From positions 1,810,501 through 1,874,500 of the forward strand of contig JADKFX010000001.1 in the NCBI GenBank assembly GCA_016717265.1: a DNA stretch of 64,000 bases, read 5' to 3'. This stretch comes from Saprospiraceae bacterium. Lineage in GTDB: Bacteria; Bacteroidota; Bacteroidia; Chitinophagales; Saprospiraceae. A program made the translations under genes and the position numbers. How positions within the stretch are numbered: position 1 is the stretch's first letter; each line of letters starts with the position of its first letter. Below the pieces are notes generated by a model that was given only the letters and a program-made list of their open reading frames with translations, was not told the origin of the DNA and ran no database searches. Below are positions 8,767 to 17,625 of this stretch, one piece after another.

Positions 8767-10270
8767 AATTAAATTCAACTCTTCTGTTCAAATATCTTCC
8801 GGTTTCATTGTTGTTACTTGATATTGGTTTAGCAGAACCAAAACCAGCATAGCTAAGTCTTGAAACTGAAAGCCCTTGTGAAATTAAATATTCGTAACAC
8901 ACTTTTGCTCTCCGCTCTGATAAATCAAGATTAAATGGAGCACTTCCCGAGTTATCTGTATGACCCGCAATGGATAAATTATAATCCGGGTATTTTTTCA
9001 TAATTTTAGCAACTTTATCTAAAATATTGAAGGATTCTGTTTTTAAAGTTGCTCTTCCCAGATCAAATTGTACCGCTCTCATTGCAAAATCAAGGGTTTC
9101 TTTATCTGCTTTTTCAATAACCGGACAACCTTTATTATTCGCAGGACCAGGTGTTGTTGGGCAACTGTCTATTTTATCCATAACACCATCTCCATCCGTA
9201 TCAGGACATCCATTAAATTGAACTAAACCTGCTGTAAATGGACATTCATCGGCATCGTCAGGAATGCCATCTGAATCACTATCTTTTTTTGTGTCCTGAG
9301 GACAACCTGCATTTGTTTTTAAGCCAGCTACATTTGGACAACGGTCTTCTTTATCTGAAACACCATCACCATCTGAATCTGGACAACCATTAAGCTCTAA
9401 TGGTCCCGATTTATCTGGACAATTATCTTTTTTATCTGGCACTCCATCGCCATCTAAGTCGGATTCAGGACAACCATTTGTTTCTTTCGTTCCTTTTACA
9501 TTTGGGCATTCATCGATATTATCAGGAACACCATCTTCATCAGAATCTGGGCAGCCCATAAATTCAAGCTTACCTTTCATATCCGGACAATTGTCTTTTG
9601 AATCTTCAATGCCATCACCATCTGTATCAGGACATCCCATAAATATAGGCAGTCCAGCGACACTTGGACATAAATCAAGTTCATCAATAATACCATCTTT
9701 ATCAGAATCTGGTTTTTCCAAAATTACAGTCTTTGGCTTTTTTGAATTGCCCAACAAATAAATAAAACCTAGATGATGTTGTATATGATTTTCTGAATTT
9801 GCAATATCTAAGCGATAATCAGATTGCCAATGAAGGTAAACCTGAGGATGTAACATAAATTGAATACCAATTCCAAGAGGTACCTGGATGCCAACATCAC
9901 CAACTTTTGGAAATACAAAATTGACACCTCCAGTGATAAAAGGATTTGCCCATTTACTTTTTAAAATATGAAGCGCAGCTTGTCCACCAAAATTAAAAAA
10001 AGGATCTTTAATTTCCGAATTTGTACTGTCTTTGTAAATACCTAATCCAAATGGAATTGCAATAGATAAATTATGATTAAAATTACGAATATAAGCAATT
10101 TCAAATCCATTTTGAAAATCTCTGAAAGCAGCTGCATCTTTATTTCTAAATGTGTTATAATCAAAAAACGTCTTTCGAGCCATGAATCCTTGTTTGAAAT
10201 CAAAATACTGAGCCTGAAGTCCGGTCGAACTTAAAAATAGAACGAATAATACAACCAGAAGATGTTTCAT
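8753..10270 (-). CDS. OmpA family outer-membrane protein with thrombospondin type 3 repeats
   Basis: The protein has 505 residues from the chosen ATG, whose product starts MKHLLVVLFVLFLSSTGLQAQ, a clean signal peptide. The frame stays open for 32 codons further upstream, but that extension lacks export features. Residues 22-190 look like an outer-membrane beta-barrel. A run of about seven calcium-binding thrombospondin type 3 repeats (DxDxDGxxD...DxCP...GCP) follows, then a C-terminal OmpA peptidoglycan-binding domain with GHTDNSG and LSERRAKVC. The likely role is anchoring the outer membrane to peptidoglycan. Neighbours give no extra clue. Confidence 0.9.
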   Translation of the reverse strand: MKHLLVVLFVLFLSSTGLQAQYFDFKQGFMARKTFFDYNTFRNKDAAAFRDFQNGFEIAYIRNFNHNLSIAIPFGLGIYKDSTNSEIKDPFFNFGGQAALHILKSKWANPFITGGVNFVFPKVGDVGIQVPLGIGIQFMLHPQVYLHWQSDYRLDIANSENHIQHHLGFIYLLGNSKKPKTVILEKPDSDKDGIIDELDLCPSVAGLPIFMGCPDTDGDGIEDSKDNCPDMKGKLEFMGCPDSDEDGVPDNIDECPNVKGTKETNGCPESDLDGDGVPDKKDNCPDKSGPLELNGCPDSDGDGVSDKEDRCPNVAGLKTNAGCPQDTKKDSDSDGIPDDADECPFTAGLVQFNGCPDTDGDGVMDKIDSCPTTPGPANNKGCPVIEKADKETLDFAMRAVQFDLGRATLKTESFNILDKVAKIMKKYPDYNLSIAGHTDNSGSAPFNLDLSERRAKVCYEYLISQGLSVSRLSYAGFGSAKPISSNNNETGRYLNRRVEFNLVPR

Positions 10271-10362
10271 ATAAAAAAGATTAGTTATGCAAATGTAAGT
10301 GAATTTTAACTTAATAGCATTGATATTGGCTGTATTAAGTTGTCGAGAATGGATAGTATTTG

Positions 10363-10875
10363 TCATATGAATATGGGTTCAAAAAATCCTGTGGCCGTAT
10401 TTTTTCGCACTTGATTCCATTCAAAATATCGACCATTCATAGCGATGTAAACTCCTGGTAAAAGGCATTGAACAAAACCTAATGCACTTCCAAGATTAAA
10501 AAAACCATCTGAGGAATTGCCGAAAGCATAGGGGATCATGGCCCCGGTTATGACCAGGGTTTTATCCAGGATTGAACTTTCCGCCAAGGCCTTTGCTGTT
10601 AAATTCATAGTGTCTGTTCCATGGGTAATGAGAATATGCTTAGAAGCACTTTTCTTGCAATTATGTATGATTATTTCTCGGTCTTCATCTGTCATTTCAA
10701 GACTGTCAACCATCATCAGGGTTTTAATATCAATATTTAAGGTGCAACGACCTCGATCCATCATTTCTGGTAAATGGGTATCTTTAAAGAAAAGTTGCCC
10801 ATTGACAAAATTGTATTCTTTATCAAAGGTGCCACCAGTTACAAAGACCTGAATAAATGTGGGATTTTGTTGCAT
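10363..10875 (-). CDS. Short asparaginase-like protein, N-terminal domain only
   Basis: This 170-residue protein matches the N-terminal half of L-asparaginase. It has the first catalytic Thr in TGGTFDK, the Thr-Asp pair in THGTDTMN, the ITGAMIP strand and a Lys in VRKNT that may match the active-site Lys of the full-length enzymes. The C-terminal domain of about 150 residues is absent, and the frame ends cleanly at a stop with no matching sequence beyond. Similar short proteins are known in other bacteria, so this may be a natural single-domain form rather than a truncation. Activity on asparagine is inferred only from motifs. No signal peptide is present, so it would be cytoplasmic. Confidence 0.8.
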   Translation of the reverse strand: MQQNPTFIQVFVTGGTFDKEYNFVNGQLFFKDTHLPEMMDRGRCTLNIDIKTLMMVDSLEMTDEDREIIIHNCKKSASKHILITHGTDTMNLTAKALAESSILDKTLVITGAMIPYAFGNSSDGFFNLGSALGFVQCLLPGVYIAMNGRYFEWNQVRKNTATGFFEPIFI

Positions 10876-11193
10876 CCTGATTTCTTAATTCAATTTTACT
10901 TCAAAAATTGGACCATTTGTCTATATCCTTGAATTTAAAGCTTTGATATTTCATTTGTATTTATTAACTTTGATCAATTATACTTTTCATAGGTCGTTCC
11001 ATTTTTAGGAAACCTTTCTTACACACTTAATTATCACTACTTATTACTCTTTGTCGGTAATTATATACATTTAATAACCAGTAATTTACATATTAAAATT
11101 TATTTAATACATGGAATGTGTTTGTTCTTTGGCATATTTTTTGATTTAAATAAATGTCCATTCCTTTTTTTTGACACAATTAGTTCAAAACCT
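10876..11193. other. Intergenic region, no gene seen
   Basis: About 320 AT-rich bases between two divergent genes. It should hold the promoters of the short asparaginase and the T9SS protein gene, but no convincing TAnnTTTG element was seen at a proper distance from either start. The in-frame upstream ATG at 11116 is rejected as a start because it precedes a stretch that does not look like a signal peptide. Confidence 0.35.
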
Positions 11194-12414
11194 ATGCGAT
11201 CAACTGGTTTATTTATTATTTTGGTATTTAGTGGTTTTTTTCTATTTCCTGAAAAAAATCTGCTTTCCCAATGCGCATCAGGTTCTGTGACCCTGAATGG
11301 ATTCGATTCTAATGGTGGTCAGGGAACTTATGAAGATCCGGCAACTGGTAAAATTAAAATTCAATATTGTATTGATCTGCAAAAGTTCTTTGAAGTCAAT
11401 ACAAACTGGGTTCATGGCATTTTTGTAAGTTGGGATAACCTGCCAAAAGGCGCTATGATTTGTGAAGGACCGACAGGTTCGCAACCTGCACAACATGGAA
11501 GTAGATTTTGGATTTTTTTGGATTCAGCAAAAGCCCGAAATTACTTTTTACCTGGTCCAGGTTTTTATGTAGATGAAGGGGATGGGAACCCTGTTAATAA
11601 TTATGGAGATAATGGACTGGGTACACCTCAAGCTACATTTCCCGATTTATTAGATTTTTGTTTTGTAGCAAAATTTGATTGCAGTGTAAGTGCTCCAACC
11701 GCATATGTTCCAAAAATTACGATTACAGGCGATGGTTCTACCGGTGCCTGGGAAAATCCTGCTTGTCCCGGTGATATTATGCGTGCTGAAGATGGCGGAC
11801 CAAATGGAAATGGTGCAGTCGTTGTTTGTGGTGCGGTATTGCCTGTGAAGCTGCTTACTTTTAATGGAGAATCAACAAAACAAGGAAATCTAATAAAATG
11901 GTTGGCCGTTTCTGATCGCTTTTTTTCGCATTTTGAATTGCAAGGAAGTAATACCAATGTGGCATCTTTTAAAATGCTTGGTACCATAGATCCACTAAAC
12001 GCAAATACTGGAACTGGCAATGAAATTGCAGATTATAGTTTTCTGGATACCAACCCCACTTTAGTTAATTATTATCGTTTAAAAATGATAGAAAAAGATG
12101 GGACATTTGAATATTCAAAAATTATTTCCATCCAACAGAAAAGCAATACAAAAATTTCAAACCGGTTTTCTGTATTTCCAAATCCTGCTTCTGATTTGCT
12201 TATTATCCATAATGAAACGGAAAATAAATACGGAGATGTTCAATTGAATATTTATGATATTTATGGAAAGAAAGTAAATACCTATCTTTTTACACTGGAC
12301 AAACCTGAAAAAGATCTCTATTTTGATGTTTCAAACTATGCAAAAGGATTTTATTTTTTAGAAATTAGTGCGGGTGATAATACCATTGAAAAACTTAATT
12401 TTATAAAGAATTAA
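11194..12414 (+). CDS. Secreted protein with T9SS type A sorting domain, function unknown
   Basis: From the ATG at 11194 the protein has 406 residues and a signal peptide (MRSTGLFIILVFSGFFLF...). An upstream in-frame ATG at 11116 would place 26 poorly suited residues before it. Residues 30-215 are Gly- and Pro-rich with several Trp and Cys residues and match no family I know. A module starting LPVKLLTFNGES and running through FELQGS to YYRLKMIEKDG follows; it is frequent before sorting domains in Bacteroidota. The C-terminal T9SS tail begins VFPNPASDLLII and ends KGFYFLEISAG. It resembles the protein at 58348-59244 in its second half. Confidence 0.75.
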   Translation: MRSTGLFIILVFSGFFLFPEKNLLSQCASGSVTLNGFDSNGGQGTYEDPATGKIKIQYCIDLQKFFEVNTNWVHGIFVSWDNLPKGAMICEGPTGSQPAQHGSRFWIFLDSAKARNYFLPGPGFYVDEGDGNPVNNYGDNGLGTPQATFPDLLDFCFVAKFDCSVSAPTAYVPKITITGDGSTGAWENPACPGDIMRAEDGGPNGNGAVVVCGAVLPVKLLTFNGESTKQGNLIKWLAVSDRFFSHFELQGSNTNVASFKMLGTIDPLNANTGTGNEIADYSFLDTNPTLVNYYRLKMIEKDGTFEYSKIISIQQKSNTKISNRFSVFPNPASDLLIIHNETENKYGDVQLNIYDIYGKKVNTYLFTLDKPEKDLYFDVSNYAKGFYFLEISAGDNTIEKLNFIKN

Positions 12415-12547
12415 TAAGCGTACTCATTCCGTATTCAATGAAACTTTGTTTGAATTCTTTAATTAAATTATAGGATGCGTAAGAAAGTTCTATTTTTCAA
12501 GCTGTAAAAGCTTAAACTGTGAATACTCCAAAACACGAAAAGAACGT

Positions 12548-13018
12548 TTAAACTACTTTATCCGCACAATAGGATGAAGCAAATGCATCAGGTTTAGCTT
12601 TAAATATAAAACCCATAGAAAGGATGTAGCCCATAGCTTCTTTTAAAGCTGTATTCGATTTAAAACTTGGATCTGTATTGATATCTGCATGTACTTCCAA
12701 AGCAATATTATATTTTTCTAAAATTTCGCAAAGTTGATATGCAATTTCAATAGATTTTGCAACTTCGGTAATCATCCGTTCTTTAATTTTCATTTCTCCT
12801 TTATAGCTGCTGTGATGAATAAACATAAATCCACCTCGACCCTCCCTTAAAAATACAATTACGGTGGCAAAGTCAACATGTTTATTTCTGGATTGACTAT
12901 CAGTTCCAATACACAATTTAAGCTTAAATCCTGCTTCTTGTTCCCTGATAATTGTATTTTCAACCGATTGGATAATCGGTTCCTCGATCAAGTCTCCGTT
13001 TAATCTTCTCCAACTCAT
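12548..13018 (-). CDS. YkuK-like RNase H-fold protein (DUF458)
   Basis: This 156-residue protein resembles the Bacillus YkuK family, predicted RNase H-fold proteins without a firmly known role. Visible features are the strand motif KLCIGTDSQS near residue 34, the acidic stretch ALEVHADINTDP and a C-terminal Ala/Cys-containing tail. No signal peptide or membrane segment is seen, so a cytoplasmic location is likely. It stands alone, divergent from the thioredoxin-fold lipoprotein gene. The family assignment is from memory of sequence pattern; a nuclease function is not shown. Confidence 0.75.
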   Translation of the reverse strand: MSWRRLNGDLIEEPIIQSVENTIIREQEAGFKLKLCIGTDSQSRNKHVDFATVIVFLREGRGGFMFIHHSSYKGEMKIKERMITEVAKSIEIAYQLCEILEKYNIALEVHADINTDPSFKSNTALKEAMGYILSMGFIFKAKPDAFASSYCADKVV

Positions 13019-13343
13019 ACGATTTGAAATAGTAGTATAAATATATCATTTTAATAGATATCTTGTACATTATGATAGAATTATGAGTTCGTATGCTGCG
13101 AATTAAGTAAAAGTAAAGATCTTTGAGCGCTTTAACATTATTTGATTAAAATTTAGTGTTTCATTGCATTTTATTAGAGGATTGTCCAATAAACTATCCA
13201 ATGATTTGTATGTTTAAATGTGCACTTGTTTCAAATTTTGTTTTACTTGTAAATGGATTCATTAAATTGTTTTTCAAATCTATTGGTTACCTATATTTCA
13301 ATGTTTAATATTTTAATCTTTTTATCCTAAGCTTTCAAATCAA
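13019..13343. other. Intergenic region between divergent genes
   Basis: About 325 AT-rich bases without a supported reading frame or RNA gene. It should contain the promoters of both flanking divergent genes, but none was identified with confidence. Confidence 0.35.
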
Positions 13344-15461
13344 ATGGCGACAATTTTTAAATATCATAAATTCTGCTTGTTTCTGATTAGCATCTTGATA
13401 ACAGCTTCTTGCAAAACAGAACAAAAGCAAGTAGATAAAAAAGGGAATCATTTAATCAATGAACATTCTGAATATTTATTGCAACATGCTTACAATCCAG
13501 TAGATTGGTTTCCATGGTCTAATGATGCATTGAATAAAGCGAAAACTGAAGGCAAATTAGTGGTAATCAGTATTGGTTATTCATCCTGCCATTGGTGTCA
13601 TGTAATGGAACATGAATCGTTTTCAGATACCGCTGTAAGTCGGTTGATGAATCAACATTTTGTTTCTATTAAAGTGGATAGAGAAGAGCGACCGGATGTT
13701 GATAATATCTATATGACAGCATGCCAAATTGCAAATCAAAACGGTTCTTGTGGTTGGCCATTAAATGCAATTACGCTATCCGATGGAAGACCTGTTTGGG
13801 TTGGCTCATATATGCAAAAGGAAGAATGGATGAGCTTATTGAAACAAATCAATGATTTATTCCATGAAGATCAAAATGAGTTGCAAAAAATGGCATACCA
13901 AATAGGTAACCATTTACAAGCAGATCATCGGTTTGTACTATCAAATAATGAAATAAAGTTTGAACTAAAAAATATTGATAAATTTCAAGCTGAAATTATT
14001 CCAAATCTGGATATGAGTCTTGGTGGAAAAAAGGGGGACCTTAAATTTCCAATACCACCACTTCTTCAATACGCTATGGAGTATGTTCATTTTTCAAGTG
14101 ACAAGAATACAAGCAAATGGTTAAATACGAGTTTGTCCGGTATCATGAATGGAGGAATTTATGATCAACTAGAAGGTGGATTTGCAAGATATTCTACAGA
14201 TCCGAAATGGAAAGTTCCTCATTTTGAAAAAATGCTTTATGATAATGCACAACTCATCAGTATTTATGCCAATGCCTATAAATCAAATCCTGAAGCTGAT
14301 TACAAGCAAATCATTGAACAGACAGTGCAATTTCTAAAAACAGAATTTAGTGCGAAAGAAGGCTATTATTATTCTTCTTTTGATGCTGATACAGAAGGAG
14401 AGGAGGGTAAATATTATGTTTGGACCTACTCAGAAATTCAGCAAATTATTTCAGATGAAAAGATTTGTACCATATTTAAGGATTTATATAATTTATCAGA
14501 ATCTGGAAATTGGGAGCATGGAAAAAATGTGCTTTTTAAAACTAAACGGATTGCAGATCTAGCAAAAAAATACAAATTACCAGAAGCTGAATTGAGCATT
14601 CTAATTAAACAGGCAGAGCAGAAATTATTAGCCGCTAGAAAATTACGAACCGCACCCAACTGTGATAAAAAGATGATTAGTGCTTGGAATGCCTTAATGG
14701 TGACAGCTTTATGTGATGTTTACGCAGCATTCTCCGATAAGAAATATTTAGAACAGGCATTACAAACAGCCAATTTTTTAAATGATCAAATGATGACTCC
14801 AGATTTTAAAATCTATCGGAGTTTTGGGGCAGGAAAAAAGGGAAGCTTTGGATTTTTAGATGACTATGCATTGACCATGCAATGTTTTTTACGATTGTAT
14901 GAAGTAAGTTTTGATGAACGCTGGTTGTACTTAGCAAAGTCAATTTGTGATGGGGTGTTGCAACATTTTTCAGATGAAGAACAGGTATATTTTTATTATA
15001 ATTCTTCCGGAGATCCGGCATTGATAGCTCGTAAAAAAGAAGTAGTAGACCAGGTTATTCCTTCTTCAAATTCAGTGATGTGCGATGTTTTGCATAAACT
15101 GGGCTTATTTTTATATAATAAAGAATATTTACAAAGAAGTGAAAAGATGCTTGCAGGGATATTAGAAAGTGAAGCCTCGTCTGATCCTGTTTTTTATAGT
15201 AACTGGCTTCGGATTCACTTGGGTTTTGTTAAGCCCTTATATGAAGTTGCAATCGTCGGAAAAGAATATGATAAGTTGCATTCAGCTTTATTGTCGAAAT
15301 ATATACCTAATGCAATTTTTCTTGGAGGTGCTACAGAAGGAAGTTTGGAATTGCTAAAAGAAAAACTACAGGAAGGAGAAAGCTACATTTATGTTTGTCG
15401 AAATAAAGTGTGCAAATTACCCGTGAAGGAGGTCAATAAAGCTTTAGAATTAATGAAATAG
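13344..15461 (+). CDS. DUF255/YyaL-type thioredoxin-fold lipoprotein
   Basis: This 705-residue protein belongs to the DUF255 (YyaL/SPATA20) family: an N-terminal thioredoxin-like domain followed by an alpha/alpha toroid like that of glycan epimerases and glycosidases. It has a lipoprotein signal with Cys23 (ITASC). The family signature LLQHAYNPVDWFPW is present, and the thioredoxin-like CxxC (SSCHWCHVMEHESF) lies at Cys82 and Cys85. The C-terminal part carries GGIYDQLEGGFARYSTD and WKVPHFEKMLYDNAQL, also family hallmarks. Function is not established; a role in redox or glycan processing at the cell envelope can only be guessed. It is followed by plsC after 15 bases. Confidence 0.9.
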   Translation: MATIFKYHKFCLFLISILITASCKTEQKQVDKKGNHLINEHSEYLLQHAYNPVDWFPWSNDALNKAKTEGKLVVISIGYSSCHWCHVMEHESFSDTAVSRLMNQHFVSIKVDREERPDVDNIYMTACQIANQNGSCGWPLNAITLSDGRPVWVGSYMQKEEWMSLLKQINDLFHEDQNELQKMAYQIGNHLQADHRFVLSNNEIKFELKNIDKFQAEIIPNLDMSLGGKKGDLKFPIPPLLQYAMEYVHFSSDKNTSKWLNTSLSGIMNGGIYDQLEGGFARYSTDPKWKVPHFEKMLYDNAQLISIYANAYKSNPEADYKQIIEQTVQFLKTEFSAKEGYYYSSFDADTEGEEGKYYVWTYSEIQQIISDEKICTIFKDLYNLSESGNWEHGKNVLFKTKRIADLAKKYKLPEAELSILIKQAEQKLLAARKLRTAPNCDKKMISAWNALMVTALCDVYAAFSDKKYLEQALQTANFLNDQMMTPDFKIYRSFGAGKKGSFGFLDDYALTMQCFLRLYEVSFDERWLYLAKSICDGVLQHFSDEEQVYFYYNSSGDPALIARKKEVVDQVIPSSNSVMCDVLHKLGLFLYNKEYLQRSEKMLAGILESEASSDPVFYSNWLRIHLGFVKPLYEVAIVGKEYDKLHSALLSKYIPNAIFLGGATEGSLELLKEKLQEGESYIYVCRNKVCKLPVKEVNKALELMK

Positions 15462-15476
15462 TTGGAATAGTAATTA

Positions 15477-16232
15477 ATGATTTTAATTAAATCTATTGCT
15501 TATGTACTTGCTGCATTCCGATTTTTAGGAATCATTTCAACAATGGCTTTGTATGTTGGGGTAGGATTATTATTAATAAAGTTAAAACTTGCCGATCAGA
15601 ATCTTGCATTTCGAGTGCGTACCTCCTGGTGTCGACTTGCTATTTGGATTCTCGGCATTCGACTTCATACTACAGGTAAAATTGACTTATTGGAAGGCAG
15701 TTTGTTTGTTGGAAATCACCGTTCTTTAATCGATCCTGTCATTGCTTTTAATTTTATTACCAATGGATATGCAGTAAGTAAGGCTGAAGTATCCAGTTAT
15801 CCATTAGTGCATACAGGAGCTGTACTTTCAGGAGTAATTTATGTGGAGCGTTCCAATTCGAAAAGTCGGAATCAAACAAGAGAGACAATCGAAAAATATT
15901 TGCGAGAGAATAAATCTATTTTAATTTTTCCAGAAGGCACTATTTCTACCGATCTAAAGACCTTAGCTTTTAAGAAGGGTTCATTTGAAGCAGCTGCAGC
16001 GGCGCAAAAACAGATTGTTTCATTTGCGATTGAAATGGGAAATCCAAAAACGGATTTCTGGTATGAAGAAAGTTTGTTAAAACAATATTTCAAGACATTT
16101 TCAAAATGGAAAACAGATGTATATGTACATTTTTTTGAACCAATAAAGGGTAATTCAGGAGAAGAATTGACAACAATTTGTCAGAATGCTATCAATCAAA
16201 AGTTAACCGAATTTCAAAAGAATTGGAATTAA
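15477..16232 (+). CDS. plsC: 1-acyl-sn-glycerol-3-phosphate acyltransferase
   Basis: This 251-residue membrane-associated enzyme transfers an acyl group to lysophosphatidic acid in phospholipid synthesis. The catalytic motif appears as NHRSLIDPV (the NHxxxxD form) and the substrate-binding motif as FPEGTIS. A hydrophobic N-terminal helix (about residues 8-35) would attach it to the inner membrane. It follows the DUF255 lipoprotein gene by 15 bases and is probably cotranscribed. Other members of the family acylate different lipids (for example ornithine lipids), so the exact acceptor is inferred. Confidence 0.88.
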   Translation: MILIKSIAYVLAAFRFLGIISTMALYVGVGLLLIKLKLADQNLAFRVRTSWCRLAIWILGIRLHTTGKIDLLEGSLFVGNHRSLIDPVIAFNFITNGYAVSKAEVSSYPLVHTGAVLSGVIYVERSNSKSRNQTRETIEKYLRENKSILIFPEGTISTDLKTLAFKKGSFEAAAAAQKQIVSFAIEMGNPKTDFWYEESLLKQYFKTFSKWKTDVYVHFFEPIKGNSGEELTTICQNAINQKLTEFQKNWN

Positions 16233-16320
16233 ATATTCAACTTATGAAAACTATCAAAAACAACTTACAGTCTTTAATGAAAGCCTTCTTTAAACTGGCA
16301 TGAATTCTATCTCTGGAGTG

Positions 16321-16689
16321 TTATTTTATAAAGTCTAGTGAAGCTGAATTAACACAATGCCTTATATTTTTTGGAGTAAAGCGCTCCCCTTTAAATACAT
16401 GACCTAAATGTCCGCCACAATGATTGCATAGAATTTCTATGCGACGTCCATCAGCATCTTCTTGGTAGCGGATAGCATTTGGTATTTCATCATCAAAACT
16501 TGGCCAACCACAACCCGAATCAAATTTAAATTCAGATTTATATAATGGGGCATCGCATTGTCTGCAAACATAGGTACCGGTTTCATGATGGTCATAAAAT
16601 TTTCCTGTAAAAGCTCTTTCTGTGCCTTTTTTTAGAAGGATGAATTTTTCTTCTTCATTCAGTGGATTGTATGAAATTGGATCTTTCAT
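16321..16689 (-). CDS. msrB: Peptide-methionine (R)-S-oxide reductase MsrB
   Basis: This 122-residue enzyme reduces the R form of methionine sulfoxide in proteins. It has the two zinc-binding CxxC pairs (CRQC and CNHC), the SGCGWPSF stretch and the C-terminal RHCVNSASLDF with the catalytic Cys at about 112. No signal peptide is present. Its ATG overlaps the msrA stop by four bases (ATGA), so it is the second gene of an msrA-msrB operon with translational coupling. Confidence 0.96.
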   Translation of the reverse strand: MKDPISYNPLNEEEKFILLKKGTERAFTGKFYDHHETGTYVCRQCDAPLYKSEFKFDSGCGWPSFDDEIPNAIRYQEDADGRRIEILCNHCGGHLGHVFKGERFTPKNIRHCVNSASLDFIK

Positions 16690-17342
16690 TTTTTTAATTT
16701 TTCAGAAAAGTGTTCTCTGAATTTTTTAACTTTTGGAGCAATTACAATTTGGCAATAGGGTGCTGTACCATTTTCATTATAATAATTTTGATGATATTCT
16801 TCAGCGACATAAAATTGGGAATATGGACTAATTTCAGTTACGATTGGATCATCCCAGATTTTAGTAGCGATTTCAGATTTTGATTTTAGTGCAACCGTTT
16901 TTTGAGATTCTGAGTGATAAAAAATTGCAGAACGGTATTGTGTACCTGAATCTGCACCTTGACGGTTTAATGTAGTCGGATCATGAGTGGTCCAGAAAAC
17001 CTCCAGGATGTCTTCAAACGAAATTTGTTTTGGGTCAAAATATATCTGACACACTTCAGCATGCCCTGTTGTTCCAGAGCAAATTTCGCGATATGAAGGA
17101 TTTTTAATAGTTCCCCCACTGTAACCTGATTCTACCTTCATAACGCCTTTTAAGTCTTGGAAAATGGCTTCTACGCACCAAAAGCAGCCTGCACCAAGTG
17201 TAGCTATTTCTAAACTATCAGGCAATTCTTTAAGATCTTGATTCATAGGAGTCGATTGTAACATAGGCTCAGTATTTTGGACAGTTTTGGCTGGGGCATT
17301 GCAATTTGCAAGACTTAATATTAAAAAAAGTATGATTTTCAT
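16686..17342 (-). CDS. msrA: Peptide-methionine (S)-S-oxide reductase MsrA, predicted lipoprotein
   Basis: This 218-residue enzyme repairs the S form of methionine sulfoxide. The catalytic motif GAGCFWCVEAIF has the nucleophile at Cys53, followed by the family stretches GYSGG, GHAEVCQIYFDP and YHQNYY. Unusually for a housekeeping MsrA it begins with a lipoprotein signal (MKIILFLILSLANC, Cys14), so it should sit in the periplasm on a membrane. MsrB, translated from the overlapping next gene, lacks such a signal, so the two enzymes of one operon may act in different compartments. Confidence 0.93.
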   Translation of the reverse strand: MKIILFLILSLANCNAPAKTVQNTEPMLQSTPMNQDLKELPDSLEIATLGAGCFWCVEAIFQDLKGVMKVESGYSGGTIKNPSYREICSGTTGHAEVCQIYFDPKQISFEDILEVFWTTHDPTTLNRQGADSGTQYRSAIFYHSESQKTVALKSKSEIATKIWDDPIVTEISPYSQFYVAEEYHQNYYNENGTAPYCQIVIAPKVKKFREHFSEKLKK

Positions 17343-17553
17343 TCTTATAAATAAATTTCTTGTGTAAATAACAATGGATGACTAATTTAGTTCGATGGTG
17401 GGGGAAATCTCTAAAATTATGAGAATCTCAGTCAATCTCCGAATCTTTTGTTAAAAACATGGTGTGATGTACTGCCATAACCCTTCTCATCAGTTAGATT
17501 TTGTTTGCAAATGTAATTTGGATTTGCTGCTAAGTATTTCAACTGGTTTTTTT

Positions 17554-17592
17554 AAAAAAAACAGCCCCAGTTTCTATGAAATTTGGGGCTGC
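17554..17592 (-). terminator. Rho-independent terminator after the esterase cluster
   Basis: Perfect 8-bp stem CAGCCCCA...TGGGGCTG at 17562-17569 and 17584-17591 with a run of T on the minus strand (A7 on the plus strand at 17554-17560). It lies about 35 bases after the stop of the last esterase gene. Confidence 0.75.
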
Positions 17593-17625
17593 CTTTAGTA
17601 GGTATTAAATAGGTATCATCGGCAA

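Noticed and set aside
11628..12020. 130-codon frame opposite the secreted protein at 11194-12414
   Set aside because: Antisense shadow; the plus-strand frame has the export signals.
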